From contig JANFNE010000001.1 in the NCBI GenBank assembly GCA_024867545.1, positions 62,001 through 126,000 of the forward strand: a DNA stretch of 64,000 nucleotides, in the 5' to 3' direction. Below the pieces are notes generated by a model, which saw only the letters and a list, made by a program, of their open reading frames with translations, ran no database searches and had not been told where the DNA came from. Made by a program: the position numbers and the translations under genes. Shown here in pieces: positions 33,701 to 47,134 of the stretch (position 1 is the first letter of the stretch; every line of letters starts with the position of its first letter). Source of the stretch: Phytopythium helicoides (Eukaryota > Oomycota > Peronosporomycetes > Pythiales > Pythiaceae).

Positions 33701-36700
33701 CACACCATATTTGCACGCCCTCTCCACTCACTTGCATTCTCGACATGGACCTTGTCCAAATCCATTCCCGCCACTCCATATCGGCGCGGGCACATGCTCC
33801 GCCCGCGCACACCATATTTGCACGCCCTCTCCACTCACTTGCATTCTCGACATGGACCTTGTCCAAATCCATTCCCGCCACTCCATATCGGCGCGGGCAC
33901 ATGCTCCGCCCGCGCACACCATATTTGCACGCCCTCTCCACTCACTTGCATTCTCGACATGGACCTTGTCCAAATCCATTCCCACCACTCCATATCGGCG
34001 CGGGCACATGCTCCGCCCGCGCACACCATATTTGCACGCCCTCTCCACTCACTTGCATTCTCGACATGGACCTTGTCCAAATCCATTCCCGCCACTCCAT
34101 ATCGGCGCGGGCACATGCTCCGCCCGCGCACACCATATTTGCACGCCCTCTCCACTCACTTGCATTCTCGACATGGACCTTGTCCAAATCCATTCCCACC
34201 ACTCCATATCGGCGCGGGCACATGCTCCGCCCGCGCACACCATATTTGCACGCCCTCTCCACTCACTTGCATTCTCGACATGGACCTTGTCCAAATCCAT
34301 TCCCACCACTCCATATCGGCGCGGGCACATGCTCCGCCCGCGCACACCATATTTGCACGCCCTCTCCACTCACTTGCATTCTCGACATGGACCTTGTCCA
34401 AATCCATTCCCACCACTCCATATCGGCGCGGGCACATGCTCCGCCCGCGCACACCATATTTGCACGCCCTCTCCACTCACTTGCATTCTCGACATGGACC
34501 TTGTCCAAATCCATTCCCACCACTCCATATCGGCGCGGGCACATGCTCCGCCCGCGCACACCATATTTGCACGCCCTCTCCACTCACTTGCATTCTCGAC
34601 ATGGACCTTGTCCAAATCCATTCCCACCACTCCATATCGGCGCGGGCACATGCTCCGCCCGCGCACACCATATTTGCACGCCCTCTCCACTCACTTGCAT
34701 TCTCGACATGGACCTTGTCCAAATCCATTCCCACCACTCCATATCGGCGCGGGCACATGCTCCGCCCGCGCACACCATATTTGCACGCCCTCTCCACTCA
34801 CTTGCATTCTCGACATGGACCTTGTCCAAATCCATTCCCACCACTCCATATCGGCGCGGGCACATGCTCCGCCCGCGCACACCATATTTGCACGCCCTCT
34901 CCACTCACTTGCATTCTCGACATGGACCTTGTCCAAATCCATTCCCACCACTCCATATCGGCGCGGGCACATGCTCCGCCCGCGCACACCATATTTGCAC
35001 GCCCTCTCCACTCACTTGCATTCTCGACATGGACCTTGTCCAAATCCATTCCCGCCACTCCATATCGGCGCGGGCACATGCTCCGCCCGCGCACACCATA
35101 TTTGCACGCCCTCTCCACTCACTTGCATTCTCGACATGGACCTTGTCCAAATCCATTCCCACCACTCCATATCGGCGCGGGCACATGCTCCGCCCGCGCA
35201 CACCATATTTGCACGCCCTCTCCACTCACTTGCATTCTCGACATGGACCTTGTCCAAATCCATTCCCACCACTCCATATCGGCGCGGGCACATGCTCCGC
35301 CCGCGCACACCATATTTGCACGCCCTCTCCACTCACTTGCATTCTCGACATGGACCTTGTCCAAATCCATTCCCACCACTCCATATCGGCGCGGGCACAT
35401 GCTCCGCCCGCGCACACCATATTTGCACGCCCTCTCCACTCACTTGCATTCTCGACATGGACCTTGTCCAAATCCATTCCCGCCACTCCATATCGGCGCG
35501 GGCACATGCTCCGCCCGCGCACACCATATTTGCACGCCCTCTCCACTCACTTGCATTCTCGACATGGACCTTGTCCAAATCCATTCCCACCACTCCATAT
35601 CGGCGCGGGCACATGCTCCGCCCGCGCACACCATATTTGCACGCCCTCTCCACTCACTTGCATTCTCGACATGGACCTTGTCCAAATCCATTCCCGCCAC
35701 TCCATATCGGCGCGGGCACATGCTCCGCCCGCGCACACCATATTTGCACGCCCTCTCCACTCACTTGCATTCTCGACATGGACCTTGTCCAAATCCATTC
35801 CCGCCACTCCATATCGGCGCGGGCACATGCTCCGCCCGCGCACACCATATTTGCACGCCCTCTCCACTCACTTGCATTCTCGACATGGACCTTGTCCAAA
35901 TCCATTCCCACCACTCCATATCGGCGCGGGCACATGCTCCGCCCGCGCACACCATATTTGCACGCCCTCTCCACTCACTTGCATTCTCGACATGGACCTT
36001 GTCCAAATCCATTCCCACCACTCCATATCGGCGCGGGCACATGCTCCGCCCGCGCACACCATATTTGCACGCCCTCTCCACTCACTTGCATTCTCGACAT
36101 GGACCTTGTCCAAATCCATTCCCACCACTCCATATCGGCGCGGGCACATGCTCCGCCCGCGCACACCATATTTGCACGCCCTCTCCACTCACTTGCATTC
36201 TCGACATGGACCTTGTCCAAATCCATTCCCGCCACTCCATATCGGCGCGGGCACATGCTCCGCCCGCGCACACCATATTTGCACGCCCTCTCCACTCACT
36301 TGCATTCTCGACATGGACCTTGTCCAAATCCATTCCCACCACTCCATATCGGCGCGGGCACATGCTCCGCCCGCGCACACCATATTTGCACGCCCTCTCC
36401 ACTCACTTGCATTCTCGACATGGACCTTGTCCAAATCCATTCCCGCCACTCCATATCGGCGCGGGCACATGCTCCGCCCGCGCACACCATATTTGCACGC
36501 CCTCTCCACTCACTTGCATTCTCGACATGGACCTTGTCCAAATCCATTCCCGCCACTCCATATCGGCGCGGGCACATGCTCCGCCCGCGCACACCATATT
36601 TGCACGCCCTCTCCACTCACTTGCATTCTCGACATGGACCTTGTCCAAATCCATTCCCGCCACTACATATCGGCGCGGGCACATGCTCCGCCCGCGCACA

Positions 36701-39700
36701 CCATATTTGCACGCCCTCTCCACTCACTTGCATTCTCGACATGGACCTTGTCCAAATCCATTCCCACCACTCCATATCGGCGCGGGCACATGCTCCGCCC
36801 GCGCACACCATATTTGCACGCCCTCTCCACTCACTTGCATTCTCGACATGGACCTTGTCCAAATCCATTCCCGCCACTCCATATCGGCGCGGGCACATGC
36901 TCCGCCCGCGCACACCATATTTGCACGCCCTCTCCACTCACTTGCATTCTCGACATGGACCTTGTCCAAATCCATTCCCGCCACTCCATATCGGCGCGGG
37001 CACATGCTCCGCCCGCGCACACCATATTTGCACGCCCTCTCCACTCACTTGCATTCTCGACATGGACCTTGTCCAAATCCATTCCCACCACTCCATATCG
37101 GCGCGGGCACATGCTCCGCCCGCGCACACCATATTTGCACGCCCTCTCCACTCACTTGCATTCTCGACATGGACCTTGTCCAAATCCATTCCCGCCACTC
37201 CATATCGGCGCGGGCACATGCTCCGCCCGCGCACACCATATTTGCACGCCCTCTCCACTCACTTGCATTCTCGACATGGACCTTGTCCAAATCCATTCCC
37301 GCCACTCCATATCGGCGCGGGCACATGCTCCGCCCGCGCACACCATATTTGCACGCCCTCTCCACTCACTTGCATTCTCGACATGGACCTTGTCCAAATC
37401 CATTCCCGCCACTCCATATCGGCGCGGGCACATGCTCCGCCCGCGCACACCATATTTGCACGCCCTCTCCACTCACTTGCATTCTCGACATGGACCTTGT
37501 CCAAATCCATTCCCACCACTCCATATCGGCGCGGGCACATGCTCCGCCCGCGCACACCATATTTGCACGCCCTCTCCACTCACTTGCATTCTCGACATGG
37601 ACCTTGTCCAAATCCATTCCCGCCACTCCATATCGGCGCGGGCACATGCTCCGCCCGCGCACACCATATTTGCACGCCCTCTCCACTCACTTGCATTCTC
37701 GACATGGACCTTGTCCAAATCCATTCCCACCACTCCATATCGGCGCGGGCACATGCTCCGCCCGCGCACACCATATTTGCACGCCCTCTCCACTCACTTG
37801 CATTCTCGACATGGACCTTGTCCAAATCCATTCCCACCACTCCATATCGGCGCGGGCACATGCTCCGCCCGCGCACACCATATTTGCACGCCCTCTCCAC
37901 TCACTTGCATTCTCGACATGGACCTTGTCCAAATCCATTCCCGCCACTCCATATCGGCGCGGGCACATGCTCCGCCCGCGCACACCATATTTGCACGCCC
38001 TCTCCACTCACTTGCATTCTCGACATGGACCTTGTCCAAATCCATTCCCGCCACTCCATATCGGCGCGGGCACATGCTCCGCCCGCGCACACCATATTTG
38101 CACGCCCTCTCCACTCACTTGCATTCTCGACATGGACCTTGTCCAAATCCATTCCCACCACTCCATATCGGCGCGGGCACATGCTCCGCCCGCGCACACC
38201 ATATTTGCACGCCCTCTCCACTCACTTGCATTCTCGACATGGACCTTGTCCAAATCCATTCCCACCACTCCATATCGGCGCGGGCACATGCTCCGCCCGC
38301 GCACACCATATTTGCACGCCCTCTCCACTCACTTGCATTCTCGACATGGACCTTGTCCAAATCCATTCCCGCCACTCCATATCGGCGCGGGCACATGCTC
38401 CGCCCGCGCACACCATATTTGCACGCCCTCTCCACTCACTTGCATTCTCGACATGGACCTTGTCCAAATCCATTCCCACCACTCCATATCGGCGCGGGCA
38501 CATGCTCCGCCCGCGCACACCATATTTGCACGCCCTCTCCACTCACTTGCATTCTCGACATGGACCTTGTCCAAATCCATTCCCGCCACTACATATCGGC
38601 GCGGGCACATGCTCCGCCCGCGCACACCATATTTGCACGCCCTCTCCACTCACTTGCATTCTCGACATGGACCTTGTCCAAATCCATTCCCACCACTCCA
38701 TATCGGCGCGGGCACATGCTCCGCCCGCGCACACCATATTTGCACGCCCTCTCCACTCACTTGCATTCTCGACATGGACCTTGTCCAAATCCATTCCCGC
38801 CACTCCATATCGGCGCGGGCACATGCTCCGCCCGCGCACACCATATTTGCACGCCCTCTCCACTCACTTGCATTCTCGACATGGACCTTGTCCAAATCCA
38901 TTCCCGCCACTCCATATCGGCGCGGGCACATGCTCCGCCCGCGCACACCATATTTGCACGCCCTCTCCACTCACTTGCATTCTCGACATGGACCTTGTCC
39001 AAATCCATTCCCACCACTCCATATCGGCGCGGGCACATGCTCCGCCCGCGCACACCATATTTGCACGCCCTCTCCACTCACTTGCATTCTCGACATGGAC
39101 CTTGTCCAAATCCATTCCCGCCACTCCATATCGGCGCGGGCACATGCTCCGCCCGCGCACACCATATTTGCACGCCCTCTCCACTCACTTGCATTCTCGA
39201 CATGGACCTTGTCCAAATCCATTCCCACCACTCCATATCGGCGCGGGCACATGCTCCGCCCGCGCACACCATATTTGCACGCCCTCTCCACTCACTTGCA
39301 TTCTCGACATGGACCTTGTCCAAATCCATTCCCGCCACTCCATATCGGCGCGGGCACATGCTCCGCCCGCGCACACCATATTTGCACGCCCTCTCCACTC
39401 ACTTGCATTCTCGACATGGACCTTGTCCAAATCCATTCCCACCACTCCATATCGGCGCGGGCACATGCTCCGCCCGCGCACACCATATTTGCACGCCCTC
39501 TCCACTCACTTGCATTCTCGACATGGACCTTGTCCAAATCCATTCCCACCACTCCATATCGGCGCGGGCACATGCTCCGCCCGCGCACACCATATTTGCA
39601 CGCCCTCTCCACTCACTTGCATTCTCGACATGGACCTTGTCCAAATCCATTCCCGCCACTCCATATCGGCGCGGGCACATGCTCCGCCCGCGCACACCAT

Positions 39701-42700
39701 ATTTGCACGCCCTCTCCACTCACTTGCATTCTCGACATGGACCTTGTCCAAATCCATTCCCGCCACTCCATATCGGCGCGGGCACATGCTCCGCCCGCGC
39801 ACACCATATTTGCACGCCCTCTCCACTCACTTGCATTCTCGACATGGACCTTGTCCAAATCCATTCCCACCACTCCATATCGGCGCGGGCACATGCTCCG
39901 CCCGCGCACACCATATTTGCACGCCCTCTCCACTCACTTGCATTCTCGACATGGACCTTGTCCAAATCCATTCCCACCACTCCATATCGGCGCGGGCACA
40001 TGCTCCGCCCGCGCACACCATATTTGCACGCCCTCTCCACTCACTTGCATTCTCGACATGGACCTTGTCCAAATCCATTCCCACCACTCCATATCGGCGC
40101 GGGCACATGCTCCGCCCGCGCACACCATATTTGCACGCCCTCTCCACTCACTTGCATTCTCGACATGGACCTTGTCCAAATCCATTCCCACCACTCCATA
40201 TCGGCGCGGGCACATGCTCCGCCCGCGCACACCATATTTGCACGCCCTCTCCACTCACTTGCATTCTCGACATGGACCTTGTCCAAATCCATTCCCGCCA
40301 CTCCATATCGGCGCGGGCACATGCTCCGCCCGCGCACACCATATTTGCACGCCCTCTCCACTCACTTGCATTCTCGACATGGACCTTGTCCAAATCCATT
40401 CCCACCACTCCATATCGGCGCGGGCACATGCTCCGCCCGCGCACACCATATTTGCACGCCCTCTCCACTCACTTGCATTCTCGACATGGACCTTGTCCAA
40501 ATCCATTCCCACCACTCCATATCGGCGCGGGCACATGCTCCGCCCGCGCACACCATATTTGCACGCCCTCTCCACTCACTTGCATTCTCGACATGGACCT
40601 TGTCCAAATCCATTCCCGCCACTCCATATCGGCGCGGGCACATGCTCCGCCCGCGCACACCATATTTGCACGCCCTCTCCACTCACTTGCATTCTCGACA
40701 TGGACCTTGTCCAAATCCATTCCCACCACTCCATATCGGCGCGGGCACATGCTCCGCCCGCGCACACCATATTTGCACGCCCTCTCCACTCACTTGCATT
40801 CTCGACATGGACCTTGTCCAAATCCATTCCCGCCACTCCATATCGGCGCGGGCACATGCTCCGCCCGCGCACACCATATTTGCACGCCCTCTCCACTCAC
40901 TTGCATTCTCGACATGGACCTTGTCCAAATCCATTCCCGCCACTCCATATCGGCGCGGGCACATGCTCCGCCCGCGCACACCATATTTGCACGCCCTCTC
41001 CACTCACTTGCATTCTCGACATGGACCTTGTCCAAATCCATTCCCGCCACTACATATCGGCGCGGGCACATGCTCCGCCCGCGCACACCATATTTGCACG
41101 CCCTCTCCACTCACTTGCATTCTCGACATGGACCTTGTCCAAATCCATTCCCACCACTCCATATCGGCGCGGGCACATGCTCCGCCCGCGCACACCATAT
41201 TTGCACGCCCTCTCCACTCACTTGCATTCTCGACATGGACCTTGTCCAAATCCATTCCCGCCACTCCATATCGGCGCGGGCACATGCTCCGCCCGCGCAC
41301 ACCATATTTGCACGCCCTCTCCACTCACTTGCATTCTCGACATGGACCTTGTCCAAATCCATTCCCGCCACTCCATATCGGCGCGGGCACATGCTCCGCC
41401 CGCGCACACCATATTTGCACGCCCTCTCCACTCACTTGCATTCTCGACATGGACCTTGTCCAAATCCATTCCCACCACTCCATATCGGCGCGGGCACATG
41501 CTCCGCCCGCGCACACCATATTTGCACGCCCTCTCCACTCACTTGCATTCTCGACATGGACCTTGTCCAAATCCATTCCCGCCACTCCATATCGGCGCGG
41601 GCACATGCTCCGCCCGCGCACACCATATTTGCACGCCCTCTCCACTCACTTGCATTCTCGACATGGACCTTGTCCAAATCCATTCCCGCCACTCCATATC
41701 GGCGCGGGCACATGCTCCGCCCGCGCACACCATATTTGCACGCCCTCTCCACTCACTTGCATTCTCGACATGGACCTTGTCCAAATCCATTCCCGCCACT
41801 CCATATCGGCGCGGGCACATGCTCCGCCCGCGCACACCATATTTGCACGCCCTCTCCACTCACTTGCATTCTCGACATGGACCTTGTCCAAATCCATTCC
41901 CGCCACTCCATATCGGCGCGGGCACATGCTCCGCCCGCGCACACCATATTTGCACGCCCTCTCCACTCACTTGCATTCTCGACATGGACCTTGTCCAAAT
42001 CCATTCCCGCCACTCCATATCGGCGCGGGCACATGCTCCGCCCGCGCACACCATATTTGCACGCCCTCTCCACTCACTTGCATTCTCGACATGGACCTTG
42101 TCCAAATCCATTCCCGCCACTCCATATCGGCGCGGGCACATGCTCCGCCCGCGCACACCATATTTGCACGCCCTCTCCACTCACTTGCATTCTCGACATG
42201 GACCTTGTCCAAATCCATTCCCGCCACTCCATATCGGCGCGGGCACATGCTCCGCCCGCGCACACCATATTTGCACGCCCTCTCCACTCACTTGCATTCT
42301 CGACATGGACCTTGTCCAAATCCATTCCCACCACTCCATATCGGCGCGGGCACATGCTCCGCCCGCGCACACCATATTTGCACGCCCTCTCCACTCACTT
42401 GCATTCTCGACATGGACCTTGTCCAAATCCATTCCCGCCACTCCATATCGGCGCGGGCACATGCTCCGCCCGCGCACACCATATTTGCACGCCCTCTCCA
42501 CTCACTTGCATTCTCGACATGGACCTTGTCCAAATCCATTCCCGCCACTACATATCGGCGCGGGCACATGCTCCGCCCGCGCACACCATATTTGCACGCC
42601 CTCTCCACTCACTTGCATTCTCGACATGGACCTTGTCCAAATCCATTCCCGCCACTCCATATCGGCGCGGGCACATGCTCCGCCCGCGCACACCATATTT

Positions 42701-45700
42701 GCACGCCCTCTCCACTCACTTGCATTCTCGACATGGACCTTGTCCAAATCCATTCCCGCCACTCCATATCGGCGCGGGCACATGCTCCGCCCGCGCACAC
42801 CATATTTGCACGCCCTCTCCACTCACTTGCATTCTCGACATGGACCTTGTCCAAATCCATTCCCGCCACTCCATATCGGCGCGGGCACATGCTCCGCCCG
42901 CGCACACCATATTTGCACGCCCTCTCCACTCACTTGCATTCTCGACATGGACCTTGTCCAAATCCATTCCCGCCACTCCATATCGGCGCGGGCACATGCT
43001 CCGCCCGCGCACACCATATTTGCACGCCCTCTCCACTCACTTGCATTCTCGACATGGACCTTGTCCAAATCCATTCCCGCCACTCCATATCGGCGCGGGC
43101 ACATGCTCCGCCCGCGCACACCATATTTGCACGCCCTCTCCACTCACTTGCATTCTCGACATGGACCTTGTCCAAATCCATTCCCGCCACTCCATATCGG
43201 CGCGGGCACATGCTCCGCCCGCGCACACCATATTTGCACGCCCTCTCCACTCACTTGCATTCTCGACATGGACCTTGTCCAAATCCATTCCCACCACTCC
43301 ATATCGGCGCGGGCACATGCTCCGCCCGCGCACACCATATTTGCACGCCCTCTCCACTCACTTGCATTCTCGACATGGACCTTGTCCAAATCCATTCCCG
43401 CCACTCCATATCGGCGCGGGCACATGCTCCGCCCGCGCACACCATATTTGCACGCCCTCTCCACTCACTTGCATTCTCGACATGGACCTTGTCCAAATCC
43501 ATTCCCGCCACTACATATCGGCGCGGGCACATGCTCCGCCCGCGCACACCATATTTGCACGCCCTCTCCACTCACTTGCATTCTCGACATGGACCTTGTC
43601 CAAATCCATTCCCGCCACTCCATATCGGCGCGGGCACATGCTCCGCCCGCGCACACCATATTTGCACGCCCTCTCCACTCACTTGCATTCTCGACATGGA
43701 CCTTGTCCAAATCCATTCCCGCCACTCCATATCGGCGCGGGCACATGCTCCGCCCGCGCACACCATATTTGCACGCCCTCTCCACTCACTTGCATTCTCG
43801 ACATGGACCTTGTCCAAATCCATTCCCACCACTCCATATCGGCGCGGGCACATGCTCCGCCCGCGCACACCATATTTGCACGCCCTCTCCACTCACTTGC
43901 ATTCTCGACATGGACCTTGTCCAAATCCATTCCCACCACTCCATATCGGCGCGGGCACATGCTCCGCCCGCGCACACCATATTTGCACGCCCTCTCCACT
44001 CACTTGCATTCTCGACATGGACCTTGTCCAAATCCATTCCCACCACTCCATATCGGCGCGGGCACATGCTCCGCCCGCGCACACCATATTTGCACGCCCT
44101 CTCCACTCACTTGCATTCTCGACATGGACCTTGTCCAAATCCATTCCCGCCACTCCATATCGGCGCGGGCACATGCTCCGCCCGCGCACACCATATTTGC
44201 ACGCCCTCTCCACTCACTTGCATTCTCGACATGGACCTTGTCCAAATCCATTCCCACCACTCCATATCGGCGCGGGCACATGCTCCGCCCGCGCACACCA
44301 TATTTGCACGCCCTCTCCACTCACTTGCATTCTCGACATGGACCTTGTCCAAATCCATTCCCGCCACTCCATATCGGCGCGGGCACATGCTCCGCCCGCG
44401 CACACCATATTTGCACGCCCTCTCCACTCACTTGCATTCTCGACATGGACCTTGTCCAAATCCATTCCCACCACTCCATATCGGCGCGGGCACATGCTCC
44501 GCCCGCGCACACCATATTTGCACGCCCTCTCCACTCACTTGCATTCTCGACATGGACCTTGTCCAAATCCATTCCCACCACTCCATATCGGCGCGGGCAC
44601 ATGCTCCGCCCGCGCACACCATATTTGCACGCCCTCTCCACTCACTTGCATTCTCGACATGGACCTTGTCCAAATCCATTCCCGCCACTCCATATCGGCG
44701 CGGGCACATGCTCCGCCCGCGCACACCATATTTGCACGCCCTCTCCACTCACTTGCATTCTCGACATGGACCTTGTCCAAATCCATTCCCACCACTCCAT
44801 ATCGGCGCGGGCACATGCTCCGCCCGCGCACACCATATTTGCACGCCCTCTCCACTCACTTGCATTCTCGACATGGACCTTGTCCAAATCCATTCCCGCC
44901 ACTCCATATCGGCGCGGGCACATGCTCCGCCCGCGCACACCATATTTGCACGCCCTCTCCACTCACTTGCATTCTCGACATGGACCTTGTCCAAATCCAT
45001 TCCCACCACTCCATATCGGCGCGGGCACATGCTCCGCCCGCGCACACCATATTTGCACGCCCTCTCCACTCACTTGCATTCTCGACATGGACCTTGTCCA
45101 AATCCATTCCCGCCACTCCATATCGGCGCGGGCACATGCTCCGCCCGCGCACACCATATTTGCACGCCCTCTCCACTCACTTGCATTCTCGACATGGACC
45201 TTGTCCAAATCCATTCCCACCACTCCATATCGGCGCGGGCACATGCTCCGCCCGCGCACACCATATTTGCACGCCCTCTCCACTCACTTGCATTCTCGAC
45301 ATGGACCTTGTCCAAATCCATTCCCGCCACTCCATATCGGCGCGGGCACATGCTCCGCCCGCGCACACCATATTTGCACGCCCTCTCCACTCACTTGCAT
45401 TCTCGACATGGACCTTGTCCAAATCCATTCCCACCACTCCATATCGGCGCGGGCACATGCTCCGCCCGCGCACACCATATTTGCACGCCCTCTCCACTCA
45501 CTTGCATTCTCGACATGGACCTTGTCCAAATCCATTCCCGCCACTCCATATCGGCGCGGGCACATGCTCCGCCCGCGCACACCATATTTGCACGCCCTCT
45601 CCACTCACTTGCATTCTCGACATGGACCTTGTCCAAATCCATTCCCACCACTCCATATCGGCGCGGGCACATGCTCCGCCCGCGCACACCATATTTGCAC

Positions 45701-46444
45701 GCCCTCTCCACTCACTTGCATTCTCGACATGGACCTTGTCCAAATCCATTCCCGCCACTCCATATCGGCGCGGGCACATGCTCCGCCCGCGCACACCATA
45801 TTTGCACGCCCTCTCCACTCACTTGCATTCTCGACATGGACCTTGTCCAAATCCATTCCCACCACTCCATATCGGCGCGGGCACATGCTCCGCCCGCGCA
45901 CACCATATTTGCACGCCCTCTCCACTCACTTGCATTCTCGACATGGACCTTGTCCAAATCCATTCCCACCACTCCATATCGGCGCGGGCACATGCTCCGC
46001 CCGCGCACACCATATTTGCACGCCCTCTCCACTCACTTGCATTCTCGACATGGACCTTGTCCAAATCCATTCCCGCCACTCCATATCGGCGCGGGCACAT
46101 GCTCCGCCCGCGCACACCATATTTGCACGCCCTCTCCACTCACTTGCATTCTCGACATGGACCTTGTCCAAATCCATTCCCACCACTCCATATCGGCGCG
46201 GGCACATGCTCCGCCCGCGCACACCATATTTGCACGCCCTCTCCACTCACTTGCATTCTCGACATGGACCTTGTCCAAATCCATTCCCACCACTCCATAT
46301 CGGCGCGGGCACATGCTCCGCCCGCGCACACCATATTTGCACGCCCTCTCCACTCACTTGCATTCTCGACATGGACCTTGTCCAAATCCATTCCCGCCAC
46401 TCCATATCGGCGCGGGCACATGCTCCGCCCGCGTACACCATATT
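24772..46444. repeat. 107-bp satellite array, about 202.5 tandem monomers
   Basis: The monomer starts CATTCCCGCCACTCCATATC and ends GGACCTTGTCCAAATC, 107 bp. The ATG inside it recurs from 24,864 to 46,371 at exactly 201 x 107 bp, so there is no insertion or deletion over 21.7 kb. Internal copies differ at only two sites: base 8 (G or A) and base 14 (C or A). Three of the four combinations occur; A with A was never seen. The first copy has one private change (creating GAATTC) and the last, truncated copy has another (GCGTACACC). Each monomer carries an 8-bp inverted repeat, GCGCGGGC...GCCCGCGC, around a 9-base loop. There are no stop codons in any forward frame, giving meaningless ORFs of 7,191-7,305 codons. 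It is judged non-coding satellite DNA. Confidence 0.97.
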
Positions 46445-46961
46445 AGCAAGTCATATTAGGTCTAATGGAGATCTCTTAGTTTTCTGTTGAGGATGACATC
46501 AATCTGTCAATGATTCGAGTAGAGCTGGACAGTTAGTGCAACTACTCTACCGATGTAGTTATAGTGAGCTTCTGTGATAAATGTTTTTGTGGTATATTCT
46601 CTTTATTGCTGTATTGATCCCTTGGCCACCAGTTGGTTTGCAATTTCGAAGCGTGGCGTCATAGACTCGATACTCTGGAGCCCTTCCGGATTAAGTCGCG
46701 CTAAGGAGGCATCGAAGCGTACCATCACGGCGTTGACTTTCCAGGAATGGTTTTGTTAGCTGAGCTGTTTTGTATCTTAGTATGTAAGACTCCTTGAAAC
46801 GGATTAGACGGATGCTTTTTGTTTGCAGGCGATGGTAGCTGTTTCTTAGCACGATGCGCACACCGCACAACAGTCGTGGGCAGGGGTTACAGCAGAGTTA
46901 ATGAGATTAACCCTGAGTGGCATGGAGACTGGCACTGAAATATCAGGCAGAGCATGGTCTA
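46445..46961. other. unrecognised sequence between satellite and pogo element
   Basis: About 517 bp with no convincing gene. By position it should be a continuation of the minus-strand Copia remnant found beyond the pogo element, but no RT motif could be read in any frame. Confidence 0.4.
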
Positions 46962-46987
46962 CCGCAATCCTTTACTTAAACGCGACA
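46962..46987 (+). repeat. left TIR of pogo-like element
   Basis: It pairs with the reverse complement of 48,642-48,667 over 26 bp with one mismatch (AAAC versus AAAG at base 20), directly inside a TA dinucleotide. Confidence 0.9.
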
Positions 46988-47134
46988 TTTTCTTAAAGGC
47001 GACACCCCAACAGCAGCCAATCAGGCCTCACGAAATGATAGCACCGCAAATCTTTCGTAAAGGCGACAGCTACCTGTATCAATCGGTTAATCCGTTACTT
47101 CGAATGGCACGCGTCCATCAATCCTCGATTCGAG

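Noticed and set aside
24651..46441. About 190 minus-strand ORFs of 106 codons
   Set aside because: One stop per 321 nt on the minus strand of the satellite produces a regular series of equal ORFs; they are an artefact of the period.
24772..46444. CRISPR-like array
   Set aside because: There are no unique spacers: the whole 107-bp unit repeats without variation, and the setting is eukaryotic.
24542..46490. Three giant overlapping ORFs of over 7,000 codons
   Set aside because: They are the same satellite super-repeat read from three phases. There is no start context, no known domain and no frame-specific constraint on the two variable bases.
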